A stretch of DNA of 64,000 nt from Hawksworthiomyces lignivorus (GCA_002917075.1 NTMA01000040.1:124001-188000), one strand, 5' to 3'. Positions 20,811 through 33,375 are shown, counted from the stretch's first letter. Program-made: numbers and translations. Notes: a model not told the origin generated them from the sequence alone.

Positions 20811-23026
20811 ATGGCGTTAACTTCAAATTGGCGGGCGCTCGTCGGTAGAGTCTTTCTGTCTAACGCGTATAAGACTGAATCTGTGAATGACTATATTGGC
20901 GTACTTGTGCCCTTAGAAGAGGCCCATCTTTATAGCCATGCCGCCCGGACAGGGAGGCGGTCGGAATATGAGGCACCAGCCGAAGAAGACGACGACGAAC
21001 GTGCTGGACACGGTTTGAGCGATGGCCGAGACCTGGAAAATGGAGCACAGAACAAAGACGCGGACGCAGAAGACGACGAGACATCAGCAGCAGCCGATAT
21101 GCTACCGATGCGAGCATGCGAGTACAGCATCGAGGGCCTGCGGAGAGCCGTGAGGCAAGGCGGCGACAGCAAAGAAGAACGGCGGCGCTGGACAGAATAC
21201 GAATGTAAGCAAACGCACTTGCGCGCATATATCCAAGCAAATTCTCGCTAACCAAGGCAGTGAAATCTAAGCTCATCAACAAAGCTATCCAAGATATCGG
21301 CATGGGCCGGTACAACTGGCAGCTGTTCTTCCTTTGCGGCTTCGGCTGGTTTGCCGATAAGTACGTTTGAAGTTTCTCTCTGCTTGAGCATACACAATTC
21401 GAGTGCTAACCTTATTTACATTTAGCTTATGGATGCAAGTAAGTATTTTTATGTGATATGTTCTATCCGCAGAACGCCTGACCACAGTTACTCTACGCCC
21501 CAATACTAATGTTCCCCATCAAGGGCATATCTCTCATTCTTCCTTCGCTGTCGGCCGAATTTGGCATCGCAGAGAAGACGGTCCGCTACACCACGAGTGC
21601 ACTATTTCTCGGCCTCTGCTTTGGCAGCTTTTTCTGGGGCATTGGCTCTGATGTCATGGGCCGCCGCCTCGCATTTAACTGTACCCTGCTTATAACGAGT
21701 GTCTTCGGCACCTTAGCCGCATATGTCGGAACTTGGGGCACCGTCTGCGCCTTTGTGGCCGCCTTGGGCTTTGGTGTTGGCGGCAATCTTCCCGTTGACG
21801 GCGCGCTCTTCCTCGAGTTCTTGCCCGATGCCTCCAGCTCCTTGCTCACGCTGTTGTCAGTCTGGTGGCCCGTGGGCCAGCTCTGCTCCTCGCTGCTGGC
21901 CTGGATGCAGATTGCAGGCAGTGATTCTCCACAGGGATGGCGGCGCTTTGTTGCCACGATTGGAATCCTGACATTCGTCATGTTTGTCATCCGCTTCTTT
22001 GTCTTCCGCCTGTTTGAGTCGCCCAAGTATTTGCTCTCTCGGGGACGGCAGGCGGAAGCTGTCGCTGTCATCCATGGCCTGGCGCACCGAAATGGCACCA
22101 AGACTTGGCTGACCGAGGAGATCCTAGAAGCTGTAGCTGAAGGAAGCCAAGAAGGTAGCGAAGGGGCGAGTGGCAGGAATTTTGTTGGCTATAATACCAC
22201 AAATGGCGAGAACAGCGACGCTGACTACGACGAGAACGGTGTCTTGGAAGCCACCGCTTTGCACAACGGTACAAGCAGCATGACTACGTCCGTCACCGCC
22301 CTAAATCAGCACCAGCCTCGAACCGCGAACATCATCCGCGATCGCCTGGCTGCCTTTTCTGGTGCGCGCCTGCGGCCCCTATTCCAGTCACGGCAGCTCG
22401 GAATGGCCACAGTTCTCATGTGGTTCATCTGGGCCACAATTGGAATGGGCTACCCTCTGTTTAATGCGTTTCTACCGCAGTATCTTTCGCATGGTGGATC
22501 ATCGTCTTCGTCTTCGTCATTGGTGGCGAGGGATGCCGGTGGCGCTAGAGAGACCCCAGCCAGCATCACATACCGCAACTACGCCATCACCAGCATCGTG
22601 GGCGTTCCCGGCAGTCTGTTGGCCGCCTATACAGTCGACAACCCCTCACCGTTTCTCGGCCGGCGCGGCACGCTGGCTAGCTCGACGCTTATCTCGGCCG
22701 TGTTCTTGTTCTTATTCGTCACCTTTGGCCATTCGCCCGGCTCGCAGCTCTTCTTCTCGTGCGTCGAAGCCTTTTCCCAGAACATCATGTACGGCGTTCT
22801 CTACGCGTTCACGCCGGAGATTTTCCCGGCTCCCGTCCGCGGCGCAGGCACCGGCGTCGCTAGTTTTCTCAACCGCGTGACTGGGCTCATAGCACCAGTC
22901 CTTGCGGCCAACCTTCCCGGCGACGGCTCAACGGCGCCAATTTACCTGTCGGCGGCTCTCATCTTTTCGGCGTTTTTTGGCATGGTTCTGATACCTATCG
23001 AGACACGCGGCCGACAGCGGCTGTAA
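20811..23026 (+). CDS. MFS membrane transporter (SV2/sugar-porter-like)
   Basis: Four exons (20811-21204, 21261-21360, 21426-21438, 21524-23026) encode about 669 aa. The third exon is only 13 nt and encodes LWMQ with split flanking codons. The surrounding introns are 65 and 85 bp, the second with a TACTAAT branch site. Splicing joins GFGWFADNLWMQ to GISLILPSLSAEFG, matching the expected first helix. The N-terminal 130 residues are acidic and cytosolic. MFS motif A is visible as GSDVMGRR after helix 2. A large loop between the two six-helix halves (about residues 375-450) is polar. The C-terminal half has YAFTPEIFPAPVRGAGTG, a typical sugar-porter-family signature. The substrate cannot be told from sequence. 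The start codon is the only in-frame ATG far upstream and is less certain than the rest. Confidence 0.88.
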
Positions 23027-23366
23027 GTCATGTTGGGAAAAGTTCTGGCTGGACCTCTGACATATCTACCTTTGCATTTATCACTCTAGAAACTAGATGG
23101 GACATATTTCTTTTGGGTACTTAAACTATGGCGTATATTCTGCTATGACCGCAGTAGTATTGCTTTGCAAATCTAATACAAACAAAAAAATAATAGCCAC
23201 TCGAAGAATGCGGCCAGCAGTCATAAACTCTTACAAAAAAAATCTCATATTCTATGCACGTGCATGTATCTGCTCCCATTTTAAATCAAGGCTGCCGGAA
23301 CGCCGTCTGCAAATACCGTCCGTAGAAAGATGCGAACGGGAAAAAAAGTTTCTCATTGCCACACCG
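23027..23366. other. Convergent intergenic spacer
   Basis: This is the 3' region shared by the MFS gene (plus) and the J-domain gene (minus). It is A/T-rich, and no features were recognised. Confidence 0.6.
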
Positions 23367-24601
23367 CTACCTTGTTCCTCGCGCTCCCGCCGGCGCATCG
23401 ACGCGCCGCCGCTGCAGGGTCCGCCCGACAGCGTCGCGCACCATGGGGTCGGCGCGGATGGTGTTCTGGACGAGCCACTCCTTGATCTTGCCGCGCACAT
23501 TGCTCAGCACGTCCTCCTGGCCGACGAACGGCGCCATCTCCATCTCCAGCAGGCGCGTGGCGTCGGCGTCCAGCGACTGCCCCACGGCCTCGAGGCGCTC
23601 CAGGGCCGCCTGCAGCGCCGGGTCCTGGGCGCCGCCGGCCTTGCCGCCGGCACCGCTCGCGCTGTCCGCGGGGACGATCTGGCCGGTGCGCGTGTCGGCG
23701 CCGAGTAGGGGCCCGATCTGGGAGAAGCCGATGAAGGAGGTCAGGCTCAGCTTGCGGGCGAGCGTGACGGCCTGAAAGGGCAGGTAGCTGCCGTGGCTCG
23801 GGGCCAGGCGGGCGAGCAGCGGGTTGACGAGGGCGGTGAGCAGGCGCGGGTGCGCGGGACGGGTGATGGCGTGCAGCTCAAAGGTGAGCACGCTCAACAG
23901 CACGAGCCAGCGCTCGTAGCCGCCCCAGGTCAGGTAGCCGAGCAGGCCCAGGACGTAGAGCACGGCGGCGGCGCCGACGTAGTGCGGCACCAGCGCGCCC
24001 GCGCCCACGGTGACAAAGTCGTAGATAGTCGAGCAGCGCGGCTTGCCCGTGGCGCCCGTGCCGGCCGTCGCCCACGGCACCGACGCCGGGCCGAAGCGGT
24101 CGTAGGCGAAGCGCCGCGCCGGGTCCAGCAGCGTGTCGGCCGCCGTCTTCAGGTGCACAAAGTAGGCGGTGGCCGCGGCCTCGCCCGCGGCCTCGCCGCT
24201 GCTGCCCACCTTGTCCGGGTGGTGCAGCGCAGCCAGGCGCCGGAAGCGCGACTTGATCTCGCGGTCGGTGGCCGTCAGCGGGACGCCCAGGTCGCGGTAG
24301 AAGGAGCCCTCCCGGCGCAGGTCGTAGTCGGCCTCGTAGATGGTGTACGCGAGATACAGGGAGACCACGAGGATCTGGATGCGGCGGCGGTGCTCGGCGT
24401 AGCGCGGGGTGCCCGGCATGGGCCGCGGGTCGCCGGCGCGGATGGTCAGGGAGTAGTAGAGGGACTGGACCCAGCCGGTGACGAGCTGCCAGGGGCGAAA
24501 AAAGGGAGGTTAGCCAGAGAATGAGCACAGAGAGAGGCCTAAAGGTGAGCACAAACATTAGGCAAGAAGCCCCAGCCGACTAATGAAAGGAACCCGGACA
24601 T
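23367..24601 (-). CDS. Membrane-anchored J-domain (DnaJ-like) co-chaperone
   Basis: Two minus-strand exons (24601-24557, 24485-23367) encode 387 aa. The 71-bp intron has GTTTGT and GGCAG ends with a CTAAC site. The first exon encodes MSGFLSLVGWGFLPN and joins LVTGWVQSLYYSLTIRAGDPRP, an N-terminal hydrophobic/amphipathic region. A membrane helix (ILVVSLYLAYTIY, about residues 52-65) precedes the J domain (about 75-145). The essential HPD tripeptide is at 104-106. Further hydrophobic segments around 175-230 (VGAALVYVLGLLGYLTWGGY-like) suggest multiple membrane passes. The C-terminus (about 330-387) is Arg-rich. It resembles fungal ER-membrane J proteins that stimulate Hsp70. The compartment is inferred from topology. 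Confidence 0.88.
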
Positions 24602-25601
24602 GGTGATGTGTCTCGTCGGCCTTCGCTTTGGACGCCTATTTTCTTTTCCGTCTTGCTTTGGCGAAAGTCGTGTTCACGCCCACATTCTTTAGGGGGTAGA
24701 AATTCAAGAGTGCGTGAGAAACTGAGACAAAGAAGAAGGAGAGGACAGGAAGAGCGCAATTAAAGGCGGCGACAAAAGAAACGTGTCGGTAGATGAAGGA
24801 TTGAAGCTAAGATTTAGAAAACAAAAGTGACCCCTTGCTTCTTGCGATGCTAGTGAGGAGGGTAGTAGCGGTCCGTAGCGGCATTGCAGGTAAAAGTCAG
24901 GCACGACAGGGGTCCATTAAAGGACACTTTACCTCCCAAGTACTCCATAGTGCGGCTGTCAGTAGGCTGAGCCAATAGAATTCCAGGGCTTAGTTGCGTG
25001 TATTAGTTGGTCGTACTCGTACATGCCTAAACCAGCCCTCCCTCGCCGAAGTTGAAAAGCGCGCTGGTGGAGACCTTCCTTCGTTCCTTCCATCCCACAT
25101 CGAAATAGGCGAGCACAGCTAAACTACAGGTAAGAATACATAATACGTCTACAAAAACGAAGGTAATCTAATAGACATCTTCATGTCACCCCCACAAAAG
25201 GAAAGAAACAACAGTGAGTCTACACCGTAATTGACGTATCCAATGTTATATATAATACTACGTACAACAGTTGTGTAATAGTGTCGGGTGGAAAGTGCTA
25301 GATTACAAACCAGGCAATGGTAGGCAGGCCAGCGAAGGAAGGCACTACAGACAGAATTCCTTCTGCAAGCCCAGCTTATGCGCAAATGCTGTTTTATTAG
25401 GCCTTCAATACTTGGGAGCGGCAAACGATTCTCTCTTAATACTTCTGTCTTCTCTGTCATAGTCTTTGGTCTATCATCTCTCTCTCCTGCTTCTCTGTGG
25501 TTTTCTATCGCTTTGTAGACAATCAACTATCTTCGCTATTATCAAAGCAGGCCTTTGTCTTGTCATATTACCATCTCGTATCTTCTTCCCAAGCCTCCGC
25601 A
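24602..25601. other. Intergenic region, J-domain gene promoter and ligase 3' flank
   Basis: The left part is the promoter side of the J-domain gene (minus), purine-rich on the plus strand near 24700-24830. The right part is the 3' flank of the acyl-CoA ligase gene (minus). A GTACTCGTAC palindrome-like element lies near 25012-25021. No gene was recognised. Confidence 0.55.
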
Positions 25602-27451
25602 TTATAGTTTGGCAACCGTCCGTTCCTGTGCGGCTTGGTCGCGAAGAATCTTCCTAAGGATCTTGCCCGACTAATCTAGTCAGTGTATTGGGTCATGACA
25701 TTTCAATAGATAATAAAGTACTCTTTGAGAAGGAGACGCGGGGAAAAGGGAAGAGTACGACATACTGGGTTCTTGGGAATGGCGTCAACAAACACCACGC
25801 CGCCCCTTAGACGCTTATATGGGGCCACCCTCTTCGCGATCCACTGGGCAATTTCGTCTCCCGTGGTCGAAGAACCTGCCGCACGAACGATGTAAGCACG
25901 CGGCTGCTCCTCGCCGTTAATATGCACTCCGATGACAGCGACATCGGCGACGTCTGGCCGCTCAATCAACACAGCTTCGAGCTCTGCGGGTGCCACCTGG
26001 TTGCCCTTGACCTTGATCAACTCCTTGCGGCGGTCGACAATAAAGAAAACGGCGCCGCTCTCATACCGGTTGATGTAGGCAATATCGCCCGTCTTCAGCC
26101 AGCGCGTACCATCCGCATCGATGTAAGTGGTTCCCGCCGTGGCGCTTGGGTTCTGCCAGTAGCCACGCATCATTGTTGGACCCGATACCCACAGCTCGCC
26201 AGGACGGTTCGGCTCCGTGATGTATCGCGGGCCACTGCTTGCAGTCTTGCCGTCGCCGTCATCCACTTCAACTAGTCGTGCGGAGCAATTTGGCGCCAGC
26301 TCGCCCACCGCACCCTCTGGGCCTTCAGTGGTTGCAGCCCATCCCATGCAGGTGCATGTCACTTCGGTCATTCCCCAGCCCTGGTGCACAAGAACATCGG
26401 TGGCCGGCTGAAGACGCTGGAGAGCTACTACAGACTCTCGGGCCAGCGGTGCAGCACCGCATCCTATGAATTCGACGCTGCTCAAGTCATACTTCTTTAC
26501 CAACGGGTGTTTCGACAACGCCACGGCAATCGGAGGCACCAAGGTCAGACCCGTAACGCGGTACTTCTGGATATACTGAAGCATCTTCTCAAAATCGAAG
26601 CGGGGCATCATATATACGGGAGTGTCCATATACACATAGTTGGCCACGAAGTAGGTCTGACCAAACGCGTGATACAGCGGAAGAAAGCAGAGACCAACGG
26701 CACGCTTTCGCTTCTCCTCAGCGTCTGGATCGACGTTGCCGACGCTGATGACGCCGCTGCAGTTCGCCACGTAGGCGTGGTGGCTGATCTCGACACCCTT
26801 GGGCACGCCGGTCGTGCCGCTGCTGTAGTTCAGACAGCACGTAACCGCCTCGGGGTTTTCTGGTTCCTTCCAGTCCCACGTCAGCGCTCGCTGAAAATTG
26901 CCGGCAACCAGATCCAGCCAGTGGCGAACACTTGCGCTGCCGTCAGGCAGCGGCGGTCTGGGAGGATTGTCCTGCCCGGCGACGTCCGCTGGGGCGTCGG
27001 CAGGGTCATCCAGAACATATATCCGGCTGTGCGGCAGGCCGACAGCATCCGCTGCCTCGATCGCTGTGGCTAAGCTTTTGGCTGCCACAACCATGAATTT
27101 TGCTCCAGAGTCGCGCAGCTGGTGAGCCAACTCCCGTGCGACAAACGATGGGTTGGCACCCGTAAATATGCCCTGGGCCATCAACACACCCAGAAATATG
27201 GATGGGAAATAGAGGTGGTTGCCCGAAAAGAGCAACACACGGTCGCCGCGCTGAAGACCAGCATCCAGCAGACCAATGGCAACCCGTTTCGAAAGAAGGC
27301 GATAGTCAGCCTTCGTGATAAAATGGGTCTCCGGCTGCTCTGGATCGATGAGCACTTTATTGTTCCCGAGTGGTCCTTGAGAGGAGCCGAAAATCCACTG
27401 TTGGAGCGAGCACCGCGGCACTGGCTCAAACCAGCGAGAGCGAATCGTCAT
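25602..27451 (-). CDS. AMP-dependent acyl-CoA / 4-coumarate-CoA ligase-like enzyme with peroxisomal PTS1
   Basis: Two minus-strand exons (27451-25766, 25670-25602) encode 584 aa. The 95-bp phase-0 intron has GTATGT and TTAG ends. The adenylate-forming core motif SSGTTGVPKGVEISH is at about residues 207-221. Later motifs include GWGMTEVTC (A5 type), WLKTGDIAYI, DRRKELIKVKGNQVAPAELE, and in the last exon PKNPSGKILRK with the catalytic lysine. The protein ends in AKL, a canonical PTS1 signal, so it is likely peroxisomal. It would activate a carboxylic acid (aromatic, fatty or a related acid) as the acyl-AMP and then the CoA thioester. The substrate is undetermined, and fungal members of this family serve beta-oxidation, phenylpropanoid or secondary metabolism. 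If the last intron is retained, translation ends after about 20 foreign residues and loses both the catalytic lysine motif and the PTS1. Confidence 0.92.
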
Positions 27452-29380
27452 TTTGGCGGCTTCTTTCGTTTGAGAGTTGTTTTATCACTGGCTCATTAGA
27501 ATAGTGCTGCCTTTCTGTGTGCTTCCTGGTCAACCAGATAGATGTTGGGCAGCCACAAGGCCTCTTATAGCCAAGAAAATATAAGTTTTCAAGAAAGAAC
27601 TCCGTTGGGCTCAGTCATGAAACAGATTCTGTTTTGTTCTTGAGACGAGCGATACGATGCTCTCATAGACAGAAAACGATAGCAACTGCGAAAATATTGC
27701 CCTTCTATGTCTTGATAACAGGAGGGAATTACTGGGAATATCTCTTTCGTTAGCAGAGATTGGCACACCGACTGGGTGCCATGTCACATATTGACAATAC
27801 CACACACACACATATATATGTGTGTGTGCGTGTGCGTGCGTGCGCGGGTGTCAACCCAGAATACCTTAGAGTTACTCTGAGAGCAGTGAGGAGAAGACTG
27901 GCAAGCGAGCCGAGGCTGAAATTTTGCTGAGGGAGATCAGCGCAGCGCTAGTCCCGCTTCCTGCTTATCAGATTCTGCTCTGTTATTGGCTTTGTGATTC
28001 TTCGTCTTGCAGTTCTCCAGATCTTCGGTCTCGGACAGTTCCTTAATACGATATTTCCCCCTCTTCGAGTCCCCGCACAATGCCCTTACTAGATGTGGAG
28101 GAGAAGAGGAGATTTACGAAAATACCGACGCCGACACCAGAGCCGTTATAGGAAAGTATTTTGCGAGGACATTAGAGGGAAAATCCATGCGGATTTTCTG
28201 TCGCCGCTTGGACGCACGGCAACCATCCATCGAATCCCGACCCAACAAACCCTTCTGTCAGACCAGCGTCTCTCTGCAAGGGGGCCCCCTCTCCCCTATT
28301 ACAGAACAAAAACGGCAGCCTGCCGTTTTCTCGCACCTGCCGGGTAGGTTACTACGTCTCGCAGGCCCAAAGTCATTCTTTTGCGAGCGTCGAGAGAATT
28401 ATCAAACTTTCTCTTTGCCTTCGTACACTGATCGATTGACGCAGCAACTCCCCACACTAACTGTCGATTGTGGACTATTCCCATTGGACCAGTCGCCAAC
28501 TCTCCACCAGCTCCCCCGCTTTTCGTCTTCCCCAGATGCAAGCTTTCCCGTTTGGGAAAGATCTCAACATAAGTTTGGAGAGCAAGATCCACGGCTGCTT
28601 ACGTACTGTGTCGGTCATCTTTCCTCTGGCTTTGTTGGACAGGACAATGTCGGATGGATGTTGCCATTACCAGGAGGCCCTACTAAATAGACGCAAGGCC
28701 CCAGAAAAATTAACTTTGGAAATTCGATGTTCGAAGTATTAACAGTCGATATCGACTCGTCACAGCTGACTTTTTGAACATCTGCAATTCATAATTGGCA
28801 GATCTTTAGAACGCAATTGATTAACAGTGCGACCCCTACCACGAAGGCTTGCCTAAAATAAGCCGGTCTCCGAGGACGTAAGGGCAAATTAACATAAGCG
28901 AAATCAATAGGCCACAGCAAGGTGTCTTGTATAGAAGAGTTGGGCGTGCTAATTGGGTAGTGTTTGGTTGTAAGATGTAGAAATTGGGCTGTTTACTAAG
29001 ATTATAAAGATTCAAATACGCGCATTACTTTAGAGAGGCAACAATGGCGCAAAGGAGAAGATTAGGTGTGTGATAAAGTCAACATAACTGTTGGCTGATA
29101 TATATTTTCGAGCAAAATTATTGATCAAAGCGGTCTACCCAAGGGTATACCACAGTTTCTCGAGATATTCGAGGAACACGAAAGTAAAAAAGCGGCTTCA
29201 GGAACCATCTCTACAAGATTGGCACAGTGACAAGAAGCTGAACGGGATATGAACACAAGTTCATTCTCAAGCAGTACTGAAACAAAATAGGTCACATTAC
29301 GAAAAATGCATCGCTAGATGAGCTTCGAGCAATACTAGCCACATCAGTGAATCGTTCACCGTTAATCTCCACTATTTTGT
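27452..29380. other. Intergenic region between ligase and INO1 genes
   Basis: Both neighbours are on the minus strand. The left side is the promoter of the ligase gene and includes a 46-bp alternating pyrimidine-purine tract at 27801-27846. An open frame at 28007-28690 (plus) has no recognisable domain and biased low-information composition, so it is not called. The right part is A/T-rich (28700-29380). Confidence 0.6.
27801..27846. repeat. Perfect alternating pyrimidine-purine tract with internal palindrome
   Basis: Every base from 27801 to 27846 alternates pyrimidine and purine: a CA-repeat arm, a TATATATA-type centre, a TG-repeat arm and then a CG-rich tail. The 27803-27828 part is self-complementary, so it can form a cruciform. 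The whole tract fits a Z-DNA-forming sequence. It lies about 350 bp upstream of the ligase start codon. Confidence 0.85.
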
Positions 29381-31042
29381 TTAAAACAGCTTGTGCTCGA
29401 GGGTCATGTCAGACTCAGGCTCGAGGCCAACGCAAGCGCGGAAGATGTTGGTGAGGGCGGCGCGCTGCTTGGCCAGGGCGTTGACGACCGGGGTGCCCGG
29501 CGGCGTCAGCGGGGCCTTGAGCATGTAGCTAAGGACGCTGAGGACGCTGTGGAAGCTCTTGTACTCGGCGAGGGCGGCGCTGTCGCCGGCGGCGTGGGCG
29601 CGCCACTGGATGCGGGTCATCATCTCGCCGATGAGGACGAGGTCGATGATGAGAGGCGAGGCCAGCAGCGAGTCCTCGCAGACGTTGAAGATGCTGATGG
29701 TCTGGTGGCCGCCCATGAAGATCTCGGCGTAGTACTCGTCGAGGGCGCGCTTGTTGTCGCCGACGGCGGGCATGTACTTGATGACGACGGTGTGGTCAGG
29801 CTTCTCGCCGGGCTTGTAGAGGACGCTGTTGGCCTCGACCATGTCGTCGACGACGTTGGACTTTGAGATCTCCTTGGAGCGGAACTGGCGCTGCGAGCTC
29901 AGGTTCTTGCCGTCGTTGTTGCCCAGGTGGTTGTAGCTGGCAATGGACGTCAGGCGGATGCCTGCGTTGATCAGGAAGTCGACCAGCGCCGACTTCATCT
30001 TGGTCTGGCCCGACTTGAAGTCGTCGCCGCCCACGAACGCGTTGTGGCGCTCGGCCAGGTCGATGGCGCCGGGCACGAACGTGTTCTGCGGCGAGCCGTT
30101 GATGAACGGCGCGCCCTCCAAGATGGAGGCGACGGCGAAGACGGTCGAGGGGGCCACCTCCTCGTGGCCGGCCTTGATGGCGGCCAGCAGGTTGTCGGCC
30201 GTGTCGTTGACGCCTTCCATGATGTCGGCAAAACGCTCCGTGTTGGCCGTCCAGAGCACAACGACCTTGTCCAGGCCGTTGTCGGCCTTGAACGTGCGGA
30301 TGTCCTTGCGGATCTGCTCGACGTGGGCCCAGTCGGCCTTGGCGCCGGTGATGAGGTTGTCGGCGCGGTCCTCCTGGTTGGCGGCGATGAAATCCGGGTA
30401 GTAGATGCTGGGCAGCGGGCGCATCTCGGCCATCTCCTTGCGGACCTGGGCCTTGAGCGTGGGCTCCAGCACGGCGGCGCGGTCCATGGCCTGCGCCAGG
30501 TTGAGGCTGCTGATGTCCCAGCCGCCGAGGACGAGGTCGTTGGGGTGCACCATGGGCAGCACGTCGTGGAAGGGGATGTTGACGTCCCGGTGGGTGGCGG
30601 CGTCGGTGCCGAGCTTGAGCGTCGAGCCCATGACGAGGGAGCCGTAGTAGTTGGCGGAGCGCGGGCCCTCGCGGGTCTCCCAGGTGAGGCCGCGGCGGTT
30701 GGCCAGGATGCCGGCCGTCACCGTGGAGCCGTTGTTGCCGCCCCAGCCGACGAGCATGAGGCCGACCTTGGGCACAACGCGGTCGGTCTTGAAGTCGTAG
30801 ACGGTCTCGGTCGGCGTGGCCGAGAAGCGGCCGTCGGCGCCGGCGTGCACGGTCGTCGTCCGGTAGGTGTACTTGGACTCAATAGTGGCGTCGGTGTAGA
30901 CGACGTTGGGGGAGTTGACAGTGAAGAGGCTGCCGGCCGGGGCGGCGCGGCTGCTGCTGCCATTGGCGTGGCCGTTGGAATGGCCGTTGAGGGGTCCATC
31001 TCCGTTGGAGGAGCCCGAGTCAATTTCGGCGTGGGGAGCCAT
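29381..31042 (-). CDS. INO1: Inositol-3-phosphate synthase
   Basis: This is a single-exon gene of 553 aa starting at the ATG at 31042. After a Ser/Gly/Asn/His-rich N-terminal extension of about 35 residues, the enzyme has the full family pattern. It includes [19 protein letters not shown] (NAD-binding, residues 98-116), the [14 protein letters not shown] region, [29 protein letters not shown] and [14 protein letters not shown] with catalytic lysines. The C-terminal segment ([22 protein letters not shown]) is typical of fungal Ino1. It catalyses the NAD-dependent cyclisation of glucose-6-phosphate to inositol-3-phosphate, the first step of inositol and phosphatidylinositol synthesis, in the cytosol. 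The absence of introns and the very GC-rich third positions suggest high expression. I saw no clear yeast-type UAS-INO element in the near upstream region. Confidence 0.97.
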   Translation of the reverse strand: MAPHAEIDSGSSNGDGPLNGHSNGHANGSSSRAAPAGSLFTVNSPNVVYTDATIESKYTYRTTTVHAGADGRFSATPTETVYDFKTDRVVPKVGLMLVGWGGNNGSTVTAGILANRRGLTWETREGPRSANYYGSLVMGSTLKLGTDAATHRDVNIPFHDVLPMVHPNDLVLGGWDISSLNLAQAMDRAAVLEPTLKAQVRKEMAEMRPLPSIYYPDFIAANQEDRADNLITGAKADWAHVEQIRKDIRTFKADNGLDKVVVLWTANTERFADIMEGVNDTADNLLAAIKAGHEEVAPSTVFAVASILEGAPFINGSPQNTFVPGAIDLAERHNAFVGGDDFKSGQTKMKSALVDFLINAGIRLTSIASYNHLGNNDGKNLSSQRQFRSKEISKSNVVDDMVEANSVLYKPGEKPDHTVVIKYMPAVGDNKRALDEYYAEIFMGGHQTISIFNVCEDSLLASPLIIDLVLIGEMMTRIQWRAHAAGDSAALAEYKSFHSVLSVLSYMLKAPLTPPGTPVVNALAKQRAALTNIFRACVGLEPESDMTLEHKLF

Positions 31043-33375
31043 TTTTAATTTTTAAACTTTTTTTTTCTGGCTTGAGGGCTTGAGAAATTGACGGGACGTG
31101 GCGTGACACGGAGGCTTGTCTGAGGTAGCTAGGGGAGTTTGCAGGAACGAAGGGAAGTCGAAGATATCTCTAGACTGTCCCTTTATTGCGTCTGTTCTGA
31201 GTCCGCTGCACTTCCAGGAGAAGCAGTGCACCGGGCTCCAGCAAACGGATGATGGACCCTAGGCATTGTGAGCAGGAGTGCGCCGGAAGGTATGGAAAGA
31301 CAAGCAAAGAGCAGCTTACGAGTTAAGAAGATTAGAAAACGTCTTGGCGGTTTTCAGTGATCGCAACCCAGCAGAGCGCGATCATCCAACTTGAAAAGTT
31401 TGTATCGAGAGAAGACGGGTGCCGTTATGGCGAGAGCTGTATGAAGGTCAGATGGTTTGAGGTTGAAGCGGTTGCAATGTGTTTGTGGAAGAGAAAGTAG
31501 GAATTGTCCAATTTCTTCTAAGAAGAGCAAGCAGATACTATATAGTTTCTCAACAAAATACTGCTAGTCCTTACACATGTGCATACGTGTATTACACAGG
31601 GGTGGAATGACGAGCGAACGAACAGAAAATCAACATATTATGGTGGGGACCGAGGGGCACGGCGGTGGATAGCGCCTCCATCGCCTTTTCTCTTATCGTG
31701 ACGCCGGAAGCCAACGGAGGGCTTAATACGCACACCAGTGCCCAGCCAATGCACGCTACTGCAGGTGACAAGCGTACGAATAACGACGAAAACAGCTTCT
31801 TGAGCAAGGCGGTGATTAGCAGAGGGAATCTCTCTTCTGTTTTCTCTTTTTCTGTTTTCTTTGTTTGCCGAGCCTCGCTTTGTGCCTGCAACTGTCACGT
31901 CCTTTCTGTCGCTGCCATTCTGTCACGTGAAGGGGGGAAGGGCAGTTAGTTCAAGGGTTTTTTGCCCTCCCTGAATAAAAAAGAGTCGGTCTGCAGCCCC
32001 ATATCAACTATTCCACAAGCGGGCAGCCCCATATATTAGTTGGCTGCATATCGCGAACAAGTCCTTCTAACTACAGTCTGTACTATTAGTGCTTTATTCT
32101 ATGGTGCCAAAACGTAAGGGAAATGCCTGTTCCCCATAGAATTGCTACACTTGTCTTATGGCGTCTTCCTTGTTTTCTGTTGCTGCAGCTACAAGCCTTG
32201 GCTCGCCAAATGATAATCCCCCGCCGTCCAATTGAAGAGACCCAACTCACAGCAGTTGCTGCTCTGATGGGGAGATTCTGCACTCCGAAGTACTGTTGTA
32301 GCGGCAGCAGCGGAGAAGATAGGTGCCAACTACTCTGCCGATTAGCGACTTCGGCGCACATTCGACGTCGCTCGGCTACTGCTTTTGCTGGAATTGGGAT
32401 GATCGCTAGCGAATCCCTTACGGAGTAGAGGACAAGGGCTATGCAGGTAATATGCAGAGTGCTGCAGTAGCGCAGCAGCAGCGTCGTGGCATGCGGCGTC
32501 CGACCCAGTCCGGACGGGCTGACGATCTCCAAGAACTGCAAAGGTAGAAAGGCCGGCTTCCATTGGATTCCGTCAGCCGGCTGGCGCGGAAAAGGCGGGA
32601 ATCGGGCACGCGAGCACACCGCAGCTTGTCTGGCTCGACGTTCACATTAGGCACCGACATAACAATCCGGAGGATCTCTTGCTCCTTTCCTGGTAATGCT
32701 CGGCAGTGACATCCTCTTAGTAAAGCGACCAGGGAGGAAAGACAAGGCTGCCCTTGGTTTCCTCAGACAAGCAACGTTCTCGAAGCCATTGATCCGCTGA
32801 AGAAACCTATTCTTTGATTTTTCCAAAAGCCTGACGTGCTCAAGGCACCAAACAGGAAAAGGAACAATGCGGTAGAAAAAGGCGTAAGAAAAGAAACTCA
32901 GCCTTCATGCTCGTTTTGAGCTTGGCATCGGCAACCGGCTTTGCGTGTTTGATCGCCCTTTCACCATGACCATTTCGCATTTCTTTGCGGGGGCGAAGCA
33001 ACAATGTTTTGCATATGGGAGACGGAAGACAGGCCGAGAATTAAGAATATCTCTCACTTACGCAGCTCGATGGAGGCTTCTTCACGAGTATCTCGATCGT
33101 CCATTTACGAGCATAGGGGTCCCAGGCTGGTCTTGGCACGAGCTATTCCATTTTCTCGTTTCTTTCTGCTGCTCCTTGTCATTCTACAGCGACATTTCCA
33201 CGCATACTCCGTATGGTGTATTCTTTTACTTGGCAATCTATCTATAGTCGAATGAACTAAAGGGTTCTTCAAAGAGGGGCTCTGAAAATCGTCATCTAAC
33301 GAGGGAGTCATTAATAGACACTGGGGAAGAAGAAGGGCAAAGAGCCTTCTGCGTGTTAATGTGCTCGTGTACATA

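Noticed and set aside
28007..28690. Plus-strand open frame of 227 codons between the ligase and INO1 genes
   Set aside because: No ATG at its beginning in a good context, no domain, and composition like the surrounding non-coding DNA.
20000..31042. Possible secondary-metabolite cluster around the MFS transporter and acyl-CoA ligase
   Set aside because: No synthase, tailoring enzyme set or pathway regulator is present; the genes between them are a J-domain protein and intergenic DNA.
29927..31048. Plus-strand open frame (about 370 codons) opposite INO1
   Set aside because: It is an antisense shadow produced by strong third-position GC bias, with Val/Gly/Ala/Asp-rich random-looking content.
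32086..32619. Minus-strand open frame of 177 codons in the gene-poor block
   Set aside because: No recognisable domain, codon bias unlike the neighbours and no supporting splice pattern.
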